Both the position numbers and the translations under genes were made by a program. From Paracoccus marinaquae (GTDB taxonomy: Bacteria; Pseudomonadota; Alphaproteobacteria; Rhodobacterales; Rhodobacteraceae), in assembly GCF_018860165.1 (NCBI RefSeq), contig NZ_JAHKNG010000008.1:1-64000 (forward strand): a stretch of 64,000 nucleotides of DNA, in the 5' to 3' direction. Below are positions 19,344 through 29,027 of the stretch, one piece after another; position 1 is the first letter of the stretch; each line of letters starts with the position of its first letter. The notes beneath the pieces were generated by a model. The model saw only the letters and a list, made by a program, of their open reading frames with translations, ran no database searches and had not been told where the DNA came from.

Positions 19344-19790
19344 GGAAGGGTATTCGGGAAAGGTGTTACGAAGTCGTTTCCGAGCCGATGGGTGCCGTGG
19401 CCGGGGGAGAGGGGCGTTAAGGCTGCGGCAGAACCCCAGACCCGCCGCAGCCCGGAAAGGCGACAGTGCGCTGTCTCCCCTCCATCTTGTGGGGCGGGGG
19501 TCCTGGACGGCCTCGCGGCCTCGTCCGGAACCTGCCCCCGACACATATGCCCGACATCACTGCAACAACCGTTCGGCTGGCCTGCGGGAAAATCACGCGG
19601 CAGCGGCTCGTGCTACTCGGTCCGGTCCGGCGTCGGGCCGCAGGAACCGGAAACTCTGGGCGGCCCGTTGCCCGAATTTTGCGTGACATGCAATGCCCGG
19701 CCGGAATCTTGTTCCTTCACCATGACCTCCGCGCCGCAGTCACCGGATCCGGCGCGGAGGCAGTCAGCCTTTCTCGTCCTGTCCTGCAAT
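19344..19790. other. Intergenic stretch between ahcY and the TetR-type gene
   Basis: No convincing gene in about 450 bp. Open frames crossing it have atypical amino-acid composition and no RBS. The only structure seen is the hairpin at 19726-19760. The ahcY promoter must lie at its left end, but no strong -35/-10 pair was recognised. Confidence 0.5.
19726..19760. terminator. 10-bp inverted repeat downstream of the TetR-type gene
   Basis: CCTCCGCGCC (19726-19735) pairs perfectly with GGCGCGGAGG (19751-19760) across a 15-nt loop. It lies 30 bp beyond the TetR-type stop codon on the minus strand. There is no U-tract on either side, so it is at best a weak intrinsic terminator or a transcript-end stabiliser. 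Confidence 0.4.
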
Positions 19791-20489
19791 TCAGCGCTGC
19801 CGCCGCAGGGAGCCACGGGCGAATCGGCGCACGAAATCGTGCAGCACCACCTTCGCGGCCTCGATCGGCGCCGCGTCAGGATACCACTCGGCCATGCGAT
19901 GGTCGATGACCATGCGCGCCAGCCCGTAGGCGAAGGTGCGGCTGGAGAGGACCATCAGGTGGATATTCTCGTCCGGGGACAGGCGGCCCGATTGCTGCGC
20001 GCGTTCGAGCATCCGTGTCATCAGTTCGGTGAGCGAATCGAGGTAGCGGCGAAGCTGCGGCGTGCCCAGCGTATCCAGAAGCCGGTCATCCGACAAAAGC
20101 CGGAACTGGGCGTGATAGACGCTGGCCCAGTCGATATAGGCATCGCCGAGCGCGGTGAACTGGGCGACGGCATCCTCGGGGTCGACCTTGACCACGGCCT
20201 TCACGCAATTGTCGATCAGCAGCACCAGGGCCTGCTCGGCCGCGGCGACCATAACGGCATGAATATCCGGGAAGATGCGCTGCACATCCTCGAGCGGCAC
20301 CTCCAGCGCCTCGGCGACCGCGTCAAGCTGCGGCAGGGTCGTCTGGCCCCGTTCAAGCAGGTCCAGCATCGCCACGATCGTGCGTCCGTGCAGGCCCAGC
20401 CCCTCGGCGATGCGCTGGTGCTTGCTCATCGGGCCGTCCTCGAAGCCGGGCGTGGCGCCGGCGGGCGCCGGGTGGTCGTCAAGTGACAT
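19791..20489 (-). CDS. TetR-family-like transcriptional regulator
   Basis: A 232-residue protein with an N-terminal HTH (LPQLDAVAEALEVPLEDVQR, about residues 51-70, followed by a FPDIHAVMVAAAEQAL helix) and a long helical ligand/dimerisation domain. The HTH is a less typical TetR type, with ~25 extra residues before it. The target is unknown. A near-palindrome (20502-20515) lies 13 bp upstream of the start and is a good autoregulation candidate; a second palindrome lies farther upstream. The gene stands alone between ahcY and typA. Confidence 0.75.
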   Translation of the reverse strand: MSLDDHPAPAGATPGFEDGPMSKHQRIAEGLGLHGRTIVAMLDLLERGQTTLPQLDAVAEALEVPLEDVQRIFPDIHAVMVAAAEQALVLLIDNCVKAVVKVDPEDAVAQFTALGDAYIDWASVYHAQFRLLSDDRLLDTLGTPQLRRYLDSLTELMTRMLERAQQSGRLSPDENIHLMVLSSRTFAYGLARMVIDHRMAEWYPDAAPIEAAKVVLHDFVRRFARGSLRRQR

Positions 20490-20501
20490 CGTTTGTCCTT
20501 A

Positions 20502-20515
20502 CCTGATGACTCAGG
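20502..20515. promoter_or_regulatory. Candidate operator upstream of the TetR-type gene
   Basis: CCTGA-TGAC-TCAGG is a 5-bp-arm palindrome, extending imperfectly to TTA...TAA on the flanks, 13 bp upstream of the regulator's start codon. The position suits autorepression by a TetR-type dimer. No experimental motif is known to me for this protein. Confidence 0.35.
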
Positions 20516-20723
20516 ATAACCCGAAACCAGCCGGAATGGTTCAATTTTATGCAGATCGTGCAGGCGCGGCCGGCAACGGCGGCCGGCCGCCGGAGGCCGG
20601 CCGGACAAAGCCCGGCCCGCGGAAGGGTACGCGGCTGCGCCGCATCGGGATGCGGGGACCTCGGACCGTCGCCGAGTAATCCGACCTGGACAAGACGTCA
20701 TCGGCAAGCGCCTCGGACCGTGA

Positions 20724-20745
20724 GTGATACGGACCAGCGTATCAC
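20724..20745. promoter_or_regulatory. Perfect 22-bp palindrome downstream of typA
   Basis: GTGATACG and CGTATCAC are perfect 8-bp arms around a 6-bp centre (GACCAG). The site lies 63 bp past the typA stop and 235 bp upstream of the TetR-type start. It is neither GC-rich nor followed by a U-tract, so it looks more like a protein-binding site than a terminator. Confidence 0.4.
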
Positions 20746-20807
20746 CCTCGCCGGAGGCTGCGAACTGGGAGAAAAGGTCAGGTTCGGTCGCGGATGGACC
20801 GGCCGGC

Positions 20808-22628
20808 TCAGGCTTCGGCGCGGGCCTGACGCTTGCGCTCGTGCGGGTCGAGGTGCCGCTTGCGCAGGCGGATGTTCTTCGGCGTGACCTCGACCAGCTC
20901 GTCATCGTCGATATAGGCGATGGCCTCTTCCAGCGACATGCGCACCGGCGGCGTCAGGCGCACCGCCTCGTCCGTGCCCGAGGCGCGGACATTGGTCAGC
21001 TTCTTGCCCTTCAGCGGGTTCACTTCCAGATCGTTGTCGCGGGAATGCTCGCCGATGATCATGCCCTCATAGACCTGTTCCTGCGCGCCGATGAACATCT
21101 TGCCGCGCTCTTCCAGGTTCCACAGCGCATAGGCGACCGAGACGCCGTCCTCCATCGAGATCAGCACGCCCTGGCGGCGGCCCTGGATCGCGCCCTTGTA
21201 GGGGGTCCAGCCGTGGAAGATGCGGTTCAGCACGCCGTTGCCGCGCGTGTCGGTCATGAATTCGCCGTGATAGCCGATCAGCCCGCGCGAGGGCACATGG
21301 GCGACGATCCGGGTCTTGCCATGGCCGGCGGGGCGCATGTCCAGCATCTCGCCCTTGCGGTCGCCGGTCAGCTTTTCGATCACCGCGCCGGTGAAATCGT
21401 CATCGACATCGATGATGACCTCCTCGACCGGTTCCAGCCGCTGCTCGTCCTCTTCGCGGTAGATCACGCGCGGGCGCGAGATCGACAGTTCGAACCCCTC
21501 GCGGCGCATGTTCTCGATCAGCACGCCCATCTGCAACTCGCCGCGGCCCGAGACCACGAAGGCGTCGCCGCCCGGCGTGTCCTCGACCTTGATGGCGACG
21601 TTGGATTCCGCCTCTTTCAGCAGCCGTTCACGGATCACGCGGGACTGCACCTTGTTGCCGTCGCGGCCGGCGAGCGGCGAATCGTTGATGCCGAAGGTCA
21701 CGCTGATCGTCGGCGGGTCGATCGGCTGGGCGGGCAGCGCGGTATCCACCTCGGGGGCGCAGATGGTGTCGGCGACCGTGGCTTTGGCCATGCCGGCCAG
21801 GGTGACGATATCGCCGGCCTGGGCCTCGTCGATGGGCTGCTGGGTCAGGCCGCGGAAGGCCAGCACCTTCGAGATGCGGAACTGTTCGACCCGCTGGCCG
21901 TCGCGCGACAGGGCCTTCACCGTGTCGCCGGCCTTTGCGCGGCCGGCCTCGACCCGGCCGGTCAGCAGGCGGCCGAGGAAGTTGTCGGCGCCGAGCGTGG
22001 TGGCCAGCATCTGGAAGGGCTCGGATTCGCGGGCGATCTGCTTCGGCGGCCCGACATGGCTCAGGATTAGGTCGAACAGCGCCGACATGTCCTTGCGCGG
22101 GCCATCGAGGGCCGCATCCGCCCAGCCGCCGATGCCGCTGGCATAGAGATGCGGGAAATCCAGTTGCTCGTCGCTGGCGCCGAGATTGGCGAAGAGGTCG
22201 AAGACATCGTTCAGCGCGTCATCGGGTTCGGCCGCCGGCTTGTCGACCTTGTTCAGCACGACGATCGGGCGCAGGCCAAGCGCCAGCGCCTTCGAGGTCA
22301 CGAACTTGGTCTGCGGCATCGGGCCTTCGGCGGCATCGACCAGCAGGCAGACGCCATCGACCATCGACAGGATCCGCTCGACCTCGCCGCCGAAATCGGC
22401 GTGGCCGGGGGTGTCGACGATGTTGATGCGGGTGCCTTTCCATTCGACCGAGGTGGCCTTGGCGAGGATGGTGATGCCGCGTTCGCGTTCGATATCGTTG
22501 CTGTCCATCACCCGCTCGGCGACCGACTGGTTCTCGCGGAAGGATCCCGATTGCTTCAGCAACTGGTCCACGAGTGTCGTCTTGCCGTGATCGACATGGG
22601 CGATGATGGCGATATTGCGGATATCCAT
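20808..22628 (-). CDS. typA: Ribosome-associated GTPase TypA/BipA
   Basis: A 606-residue translational GTPase acting on the ribosome in stress and 50S assembly. G-domain motifs: [10 protein letters not shown] (P-loop, residues 10-19), [10 protein letters not shown] (switch I), [14 protein letters not shown] (switch II) and NKVDKP. Domain V/EF-G-like and the BipA-specific C-terminal domain follow, with [21 protein letters not shown] and a Lys/Arg-rich tail. Length matches the family. The ATG at 22628 has AGAAGG upstream. Confidence 0.96.
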   Translation of the reverse strand: MDIRNIAIIAHVDHGKTTLVDQLLKQSGSFRENQSVAERVMDSNDIERERGITILAKATSVEWKGTRINIVDTPGHADFGGEVERILSMVDGVCLLVDAAEGPMPQTKFVTSKALALGLRPIVVLNKVDKPAAEPDDALNDVFDLFANLGASDEQLDFPHLYASGIGGWADAALDGPRKDMSALFDLILSHVGPPKQIARESEPFQMLATTLGADNFLGRLLTGRVEAGRAKAGDTVKALSRDGQRVEQFRISKVLAFRGLTQQPIDEAQAGDIVTLAGMAKATVADTICAPEVDTALPAQPIDPPTISVTFGINDSPLAGRDGNKVQSRVIRERLLKEAESNVAIKVEDTPGGDAFVVSGRGELQMGVLIENMRREGFELSISRPRVIYREEDEQRLEPVEEVIIDVDDDFTGAVIEKLTGDRKGEMLDMRPAGHGKTRIVAHVPSRGLIGYHGEFMTDTRGNGVLNRIFHGWTPYKGAIQGRRQGVLISMEDGVSVAYALWNLEERGKMFIGAQEQVYEGMIIGEHSRDNDLEVNPLKGKKLTNVRASGTDEAVRLTPPVRMSLEEAIAYIDDDELVEVTPKNIRLRKRHLDPHERKRQARAEA

Positions 22629-22707
22629 TGGCGAACCTTCTGCTGTCGCGGTCGCCCTACAGAAAGCCGCCGCGAAACGCCAGCCGCAAATGTGCGCCCG
22701 TCCGCCC

Positions 22708-22782
22708 CTAGCGCAGGCCGAGGAAGGACAGGATGAACAGGACCACGACCACCAGGCCGACGATATAGATGATGGAGTTCAA
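22708..22782 (-). CDS. Tiny hydrophobic membrane peptide (24 aa), paralogue 1
   Basis: Starting at TTG 22782 after a strong AAAGGAAAG ribosome-binding site, it reads M(L)NSIIYIVGLVVVVLFILS and ends FLGLR. The whole peptide is one membrane helix. It is clearly homologous to the neighbouring 22-residue peptide (shared xSIIYxVGLVVxVL), so the pair is a tandem duplication. Paralogy plus two good RBSs make chance unlikely. Peptides of this type seem widespread in Rhodobacteraceae but are often missed by annotation. Confidence 0.7.
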   Translation of the reverse strand: MNSIIYIVGLVVVVLFILSFLGLR

Positions 22783-22819
22783 GGCGCTTTCCTTTCCTGT
22801 TGCGCGGTCGGGGCCGGGA

Positions 22820-22888
22820 TCAGAACACGAAATTCACGATGGCGAGGACGATCACCACCAGACCGACCAGATAGATGATGCTGTGCAT
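22820..22888 (-). CDS. Tiny hydrophobic membrane peptide (22 aa), paralogue 2
   Basis: ATG at 22888 after a near-perfect GGGAGGAGCC ribosome-binding site; the product MHSIIYLVGLVVIVLAIVNF ends VF and is a single membrane helix. It lies 37 bp upstream of paralogue 1 on the same strand and shares SIIY(I/L)VGLVV(V/I)VL with it. The two are probably co-transcribed. No function is known; candidates are stress peptides or membrane-protein partners. Confidence 0.7.
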   Translation of the reverse strand: MHSIIYLVGLVVIVLAIVNFVF

Positions 22889-23001
22889 GGCTCCTCCCTT
22901 CATGCCTGCTGCCGGGGCGCCGTGCAGGTGCCGCCCCGTCGTCCGAGGAAAAACGCCCCCTGCGGCCCGGAGGTTCCCGCCTGTTTCGCGCGCCCGTCAG
23001 A

Positions 23002-23757
23002 TCAGGCGCCCCGCAGCCAGCCGAGCCCGGTCTCGGTATGTCGTTCGGGGTTGTATTCCGCGCTGACCCAGCCGCGATAGCCGTCCGCATCCAGTTGCGC
23101 GAAGAAGGCCGGATAGTCGATCTGGCCGCCCGCGGGCTCGTGCCGGCCGGGGCAGCCGGCGATCTGGACATGCCGCACATGGGCCGCGACCCGGCGCCAG
23201 GCGGCGGGCATGTCGCCGGTGATCATCTGGGCGTGATAGGCGTCGAATTGCAGGCCCAGATTCGCCGCCCCGATCTGGCCGATGATCTCGGCCGCCAGAT
23301 CGAAATCCGACAGGAAATAGCCGGGCATGTCGGTGCGGTTGATCGGCTCGATGGTCAGGCTGGCATGGGGCGCGCGCTCGGCCGCCCAGGTCAGGTTCCC
23401 GATGAAGGTCCGCTGTGCCGCCTCGCCTTCGGCCACGCCGGCCATGATATGGATATGCCGCGCCCTGAGCGCCTGGGCAAAGCGCAGCGCGCGGTCGAAA
23501 TCGCGGCGGAACCGGTCCTCGAGGCCCGGCTGGGCGGCAAAGCCGCGCGGCCCGCCGGCCCAGTTCGGCGGCGGCGTGTTGATCAGCACCATCTCGAGCC
23601 CGGCCGAGATGGCGGCGCGCGACAGGTCGCGGGCGGGGATGTCGTAGGGAAACAGGATCTCGACGCCCTCGAAGCCGGCCTCGGCGGCGGCGGCAAAGCG
23701 GTCGAGCATCGGCAGTTCGGTGAACAGCAGCGTCAGGTTGGCGGCAAAGCGGGGCAT
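23002..23757 (-). CDS. hyi: Hydroxypyruvate isomerase family protein
   Basis: A 251-residue TIM-barrel isomerase of the hydroxypyruvate isomerase/2-oxo-tetronate isomerase family. It begins MPRFAANLTLLFTELPMLDR; EGVEILFPYD, TIEPINRTDMPGYFL (catalytic Glu) and LGLQFDAYHAQMI follow, and WVSAEYNP near the C-terminus holds the second catalytic Glu. It converts hydroxypyruvate to tartronate semialdehyde, or acts on tetronate-derived acids. There is no glyoxylate operon beside it, so the exact substrate is open. Confidence 0.85.
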   Translation of the reverse strand: MPRFAANLTLLFTELPMLDRFAAAAEAGFEGVEILFPYDIPARDLSRAAISAGLEMVLINTPPPNWAGGPRGFAAQPGLEDRFRRDFDRALRFAQALRARHIHIMAGVAEGEAAQRTFIGNLTWAAERAPHASLTIEPINRTDMPGYFLSDFDLAAEIIGQIGAANLGLQFDAYHAQMITGDMPAAWRRVAAHVRHVQIAGCPGRHEPAGGQIDYPAFFAQLDADGYRGWVSAEYNPERHTETGLGWLRGA

Positions 23758-23764
23758 TCTTGCC

Positions 23765-24313
23765 TCATGGTTCCAGCGCGAAGAACTGCCCGGCCGAGCG
23801 CACCCCGGCGCGCCCCTCGGGTCCTTCGCCCGCCGCCGCCGCCAGCCGGTAGAAGGTCTTGCGGTCGATCAGCGCCTCGAGGCCCGCGCGGACATGGACA
23901 TAGGGGCGCGGCTCGGCCTGGTCGCCGCGGATGACGATCGGATGATCGGCATCGGCCACGACCCGGTCGCCGACATTGGTGGTGAAGGTGATCCGGTCGG
24001 GGCCGATATCGGCGTCGATGGCGACGAAGGGCGCGTCCTCGACCCGGATGCCGACCTTCTCGATCGGGGTGACGAGGTAGAACTTGCCGTCCTCGCGCTT
24101 CAGCACCGTGGAAAACAGCCGCACCATCGCCGGGCGGCCGATCGGCGTGCCCTGATAGAACCAGGTCCCGTCGGCGCGGATCTCCATGTCAAGATCGCCG
24201 CAGAAGGGCGGGTTCCACAGATGCACCGGCGGCAATCCGCCCTTTTGCGCCGCCTTGCTGGCAGCGGCGGCAATCCCTTCGGCACTCACGCTTTTGTCAC
24301 TCTGATCTGCCAT
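23765..24313 (-). CDS. DUF1285 domain protein
   Basis: A 182-residue protein with the conserved PPVHLWNPPFCGDLDMEIRA and GTWFYQGTPIGRPAMVRLF segments of DUF1285, a family with a PH-like fold and unknown biochemical role. It has no signal peptide or membrane segment. It lies 7 bp upstream of the hyi start on the same strand, so the two are likely co-transcribed, and is divergent from moxR with a short (64-bp) gap. Confidence 0.85.
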   Translation of the reverse strand: MADQSDKSVSAEGIAAAASKAAQKGGLPPVHLWNPPFCGDLDMEIRADGTWFYQGTPIGRPAMVRLFSTVLKREDGKFYLVTPIEKVGIRVEDAPFVAIDADIGPDRITFTTNVGDRVVADADHPIVIRGDQAEPRPYVHVRAGLEALIDRKTFYRLAAAAGEGPEGRAGVRSAGQFFALEP

Positions 24314-24377
24314 TGGTTATGGTCGCCCCGTCATGACTTCCCTATGCTCTGGTCTAGAGCAGCAGAAGGGCGTTGTC

Positions 24378-25385
<1,008 letters not shown>

Positions 25386-25392
25386 GGCGATC

Positions 25393-26262
25393 TTGACGCA
25401 GGCTCCCGCCGATCTCCGTGCCCGCGCCGAAGCCGCCAGCGCCCATCTGCCCGGCCTGATTCTGTCGGCCGAGCGGCTGGCGGCGATGGTGGCGCCGGGC
25501 GCGCACGGGCTGCGCCGGGCCGGCCCCGGCGAGGATTTCTGGCAGTACCGGCCGGCCCATGCGGGCGATACCGCGCGCAGCATCGACTGGCGCCGCTCGG
25601 CCCGTTCGGATGCGCAGTTCGTGCGCGACCGCGAGGCGCAGACGGCGCAGGCGGTGGGGCTGTGGGTCTCGGCCGGGCAGGGCATGGGTTACAGCGGCGC
25701 CCCGGAGCGCCCGGCCAAGGGCAGCCGCGCGCAATTGCTGGCGCTGGCCCTTGGCATGGTGCTGCTGCGCGGCGGCGAGAAGGTCGGGCTTCTGGGCCAG
25801 CCGGCGCGCGCGGGCCGCGCGCAGGCCGCGCGTCTGGCCGAGGGCATGACCATGGCGCCGACGGCCGAGGACGATGCCGACGCGCCCCCGCCCGAGGTTC
25901 TGCGCCCCAATCAGCGGCTGGTGATCCTGTCGGATTTCCTGACCGATCCGGCCTGGGTCGAGGCGCTTCTGGCGCGGGCGGCGGGGCTTGGCGTCGGCGG
26001 CGTGCTGATGCAGGTGCTGGACCCGGACGAGGAGAATTTTCCCTATGCCGGTGCGGTTCTGTTCCGCTCGTTCTCGGGCGCGCTGCGCCATGACAGCCGC
26101 GATGCCGAGGGGCTGCGCGAGGCCTATCTGGCGCGGCTGGCGGCGCGGCGCGACTGGCTGCGGGCGCAGGCCGAGGGCGCGGGCTGGCATTTCGGCCATC
26201 ACGCCACCGACCATGCGCCGGCGCAGGCGCTGAACTGGCTTTATCGGGTGCTGGGGGGCTGA
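25393..26262 (+). CDS. DUF58 domain protein
   Basis: A 289-residue protein beginning at TTG 25393 with GAGGCGA upstream, 8 bp after moxR. The DUF58 signature is clear: GEDFWQYRPAHAGDTARSID, then WRRSARSDAQFVRDRE. DUF58 proteins carry a degenerate VWA-like fold and act with MoxR ATPases. The stop TGA overlaps the next ATG (TGATG, 26260-26264). No membrane segment is evident, so it probably works at the inner face of the membrane. Confidence 0.9.
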   Translation: MTQAPADLRARAEAASAHLPGLILSAERLAAMVAPGAHGLRRAGPGEDFWQYRPAHAGDTARSIDWRRSARSDAQFVRDREAQTAQAVGLWVSAGQGMGYSGAPERPAKGSRAQLLALALGMVLLRGGEKVGLLGQPARAGRAQAARLAEGMTMAPTAEDDADAPPPEVLRPNQRLVILSDFLTDPAWVEALLARAAGLGVGGVLMQVLDPDEENFPYAGAVLFRSFSGALRHDSRDAEGLREAYLARLAARRDWLRAQAEGAGWHFGHHATDHAPAQALNWLYRVLGG

Positions 26263-29027
26263 TGCTGATCCTTGGCCCTCTTGGTTTCGCCGCGCCCTGG
26301 GTACTCACCGCGCTGATCGCGCTGCCGATCCTGTGGCTGATCCTGCGCGCGATGCCGCCGGCGCCGCGGCGGGTGGCCTTTCCGGGCGTCGCCCTGCTGC
26401 TGGGGCTGGTGGACCGGATCCCGGTGGCGCGGCGCACGCCCTGGTGGCTGCTGTTGCTGCGGCTCATGGCCGTCGCGGCGCTGATCCTGGCCTTTGCCGG
26501 GCCGATCTGGAAGCCGGTGGTGCAGGCCCCGGCCAGCGGCCCGCTGCTGGTGGTGATGGATGCCGGCTGGGCCGCGGCGCCGGACTGGGCCAGCCGCCAG
26601 AGCCGCGCCGAACGCGCCCTGTCCGAGGCCGCCGGGCGCGGTCGCCCGGCCGCGCTGCTGCTGGCCGATGGGCGGGGCGATCCCGGCGCGCTGGGCTTTG
26701 CACCGGCCGATACGCTCTTGGCGGGGCTGCGCGCGGCGCAGCCGGTCGCCTGGCAGAGCACCTATCCCGCGGATCCGCAGGCGGCGCTGGCGGCGATGCC
26801 CGAGGGGCGGCTTCAGACCCTGTGGCTGGCCGACGGGCTGGACCATCCGGGCCGGGGCGACTGGCTGGCCGCCCTGTCGGCCCGGGGTCCGGTGACGGTG
26901 GTGCCGCCGGCGCGGCCGGTCCGCGCGCTTGGCCTGCATGGCGGCGACACGCCCTCGCTGACGCTGAGCGCAAGCGACGAGGCGGCGCCGGCGATCCTTG
27001 CCATCGGCCCCGATCCGCAGGGCATCCAGCGCGATCTGGCGCGGCTGGTCCCAGGCGCGCCTGTGATGCGTGGCGGCGTCACCAGCCGCCCCACCGCCAT
27101 CGACCTGCCGCCCGAGCTGCGCAACCGCATCACCCGGTTCCAGATCGAGGGCGAATCGCATGCCGGCGCCGTGGTTCTGGCCGATGACCGGGTCCGGCGG
27201 CGCAAGGTCGGGCTGGTCGGCGATCCCGACCGGCAGGCCGAGGGGCAGCAACTGCTGTCGCCGCTCTACTACCTGCGCCGGGCGCTGGCGCCGACCACCG
27301 ATCTGGTCGAGGGGGGCCTGGGCGACGTGCTGGACAGCGCGCCCGATGTCATCATCCTGGCCGATCAGGTCGAACTGGCCGAAAGCGCCGAGCTTGCCCA
27401 ATGGGTGGATGAGGGCGGGCTGCTGATCCGCTTTGCCGGGCCGCGCATGGCCGCATTCGAGCGGCTGGTCGATGAGCCGCTGCTGCCGGTTACGCTGCGC
27501 CAGGGCGGGCGCGATATCGGCGGCGCGCTGAGCTGGGGCGACCCGCGCGGGCTGGCGCCCTTTGCGGGCGACGGCATCTTCGCCGGGCTCACCGCGCCCG
27601 GGGATGTGGCGGTGCGCGCGCAGCTGATGGCGCAGCCCTCGCCCGATCTGGCCGGGCGGACGGTCGCGGCGCTCAGTGACAACACGCCGCTGGTCACCCG
27701 GCTGCGGTCGGGGCAGGGACAGGTGGTGCTGTTCCACGTCACCGCCAATGCTGAATGGTCGAACCTGCCGCTGTCGGGCCTGTTCGTCGGGATGCTGGAC
27801 CGGCTGGTCGCCACCGCCCGGATCTCGGCTGCCGAGGAACGGGCCGATGACCGCGACCAGCCCTTCTGGACGCCCGAGACGGTGCTGGACGGCTTTGGCC
27901 GCGCCGCCCCGGCCGAGGATCTGGCGCCGGTGCCCGCCGCCGATCTGGCGCTTGGGCCGGGGCCGGGGCGGCCGGCCGGCATCTATGCCGCGGGCGAGCG
28001 GCGGGTGGCGCTGAATGCCGGGGGCGAGATCACGCTGGCGACCTGGCCGGGCGCGGCGGTCGAGAACCGTGCCGAGACGCCGGGCCGCGACCTCAAGGGG
28101 CTGCTGCTGGCCGCGGCGGCGCTGATCCTGGCGCTGGATGCGCTTGGCTCGGCGGCGCTGGCGCGCGGCGGGCGGGTGGCGGCGCTGCTGCTGATTGCGC
28201 TTGCCGCCCAGCCCGCATCGCAGGCGCGCGCGCAGGCGCAGGAGGCGCCGGTGCTGAACCCGGAACTGATCCGCGCCGCCGACGAGGTGGCGCTGGCCTA
28301 TGTGCTGACCGGCGACGAGGCCATCGACCAGACCTCTTACGAGGGCCTGACGGGGCTGTCGCAGGCGCTGCGCCAGCGCACTTCGGTCGAGCCGGGCCAG
28401 CCCATCGGCATCGATCTGGACCGCGACGATCTGTCGATGCTGACCTTTCTCTACTGGCCGGTGACGGCCGAGCAGCCGGCGCCCTCGCCGCAGGCCTATC
28501 TGCGGCTGAACCATTTCCTGCGCTCGGGCGGGATGATCCTGTTCGACAGCCGCGACGGCGATGTGGCTGGCGTCGGCGGCCCGGACATGTCGGAGGCGCT
28601 GCAGAGCCTTGCCGCGCCGCTGGAGGTGCCGCCGCTGGCGCCGATCCCCGACGACCACGTGCTGACCCGGACCTTCTATCTGCTGGCCGATTTTCCGGGC
28701 CGCTGGCAGGGCAACCCGGTCTGGGTCGAGGCCCCGCCCGCCGGCGCCGAGGCCATGGAGGGGGTGCCGTTCCGGCAGCTGAACGACGGTGTCAGCCCGG
28801 TGGTGATCGGCGCCAACAGCTGGGCCGAGGCCTGGGCGATCGACGAGAACGGCTATCCGGTCTTTCCCATCGGCCGCGGCTGGGAGGGCGAGCAGCAGCG
28901 CGAGATGGCCTTTCGCTTTGGCATCAACCTGATCATGTATGTGCTGACCGGCAACTACAAATCCGATCAGGTGCATGTGCCGGCGCTGCTTGACCGGCTG
29001 CGGGTGGAAGAGGAGCTGGGTCCGTGA
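26262..29027 (+). CDS. DUF4159 domain membrane protein with BatA N-terminus
   Basis: A 921-residue membrane protein. The N-terminus matches the BatA/aerotolerance regulator module (two helices, about 5-25 and 55-77, with AFPGVALLLGLVDRIPVARRTPWWLLLLR between them shortened here to its key features). A large soluble section with a GATase-like fold follows (PDVIILADQVEL near 360), then helices near 605-655 and a periplasmic DUF4159 domain from about residue 665 (LSMLTFLYWPV, GGMILFDSRDGD). It is coupled to DUF58 by TGATG and to the next gene by a 4-bp overlap. Function unknown; probably a membrane partner of the MoxR system. Confidence 0.85.
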   Translation: MLILGPLGFAAPWVLTALIALPILWLILRAMPPAPRRVAFPGVALLLGLVDRIPVARRTPWWLLLLRLMAVAALILAFAGPIWKPVVQAPASGPLLVVMDAGWAAAPDWASRQSRAERALSEAAGRGRPAALLLADGRGDPGALGFAPADTLLAGLRAAQPVAWQSTYPADPQAALAAMPEGRLQTLWLADGLDHPGRGDWLAALSARGPVTVVPPARPVRALGLHGGDTPSLTLSASDEAAPAILAIGPDPQGIQRDLARLVPGAPVMRGGVTSRPTAIDLPPELRNRITRFQIEGESHAGAVVLADDRVRRRKVGLVGDPDRQAEGQQLLSPLYYLRRALAPTTDLVEGGLGDVLDSAPDVIILADQVELAESAELAQWVDEGGLLIRFAGPRMAAFERLVDEPLLPVTLRQGGRDIGGALSWGDPRGLAPFAGDGIFAGLTAPGDVAVRAQLMAQPSPDLAGRTVAALSDNTPLVTRLRSGQGQVVLFHVTANAEWSNLPLSGLFVGMLDRLVATARISAAEERADDRDQPFWTPETVLDGFGRAAPAEDLAPVPAADLALGPGPGRPAGIYAAGERRVALNAGGEITLATWPGAAVENRAETPGRDLKGLLLAAAALILALDALGSAALARGGRVAALLLIALAAQPASQARAQAQEAPVLNPELIRAADEVALAYVLTGDEAIDQTSYEGLTGLSQALRQRTSVEPGQPIGIDLDRDDLSMLTFLYWPVTAEQPAPSPQAYLRLNHFLRSGGMILFDSRDGDVAGVGGPDMSEALQSLAAPLEVPPLAPIPDDHVLTRTFYLLADFPGRWQGNPVWVEAPPAGAEAMEGVPFRQLNDGVSPVVIGANSWAEAWAIDENGYPVFPIGRGWEGEQQREMAFRFGINLIMYVLTGNYKSDQVHVPALLDRLRVEEELGP

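Larger units (their letters stand above)
20490..20807. other. Intergenic stretch with several palindromes, no gene
   Basis: About 318 bp between the TetR-type start and the typA stop. It contains the operator-like CCTGATGACTCAGG (20502-20515), a GGCCGGCC/GGCCGGCC inverted repeat (20581-20588 with 20595-20602) and the perfect 8-bp-arm palindrome at 20724-20745. No open frame with an RBS or plausible composition was found. Confidence 0.5.

Noticed and set aside
19284..19400. A known SAM, SAM-SAH or SAH riboswitch before ahcY
   Set aside because: The leader lacks the sequence signatures of these classes that I can recall; only an SD-pairing inverted repeat is reported. A covariance-model search would decide.
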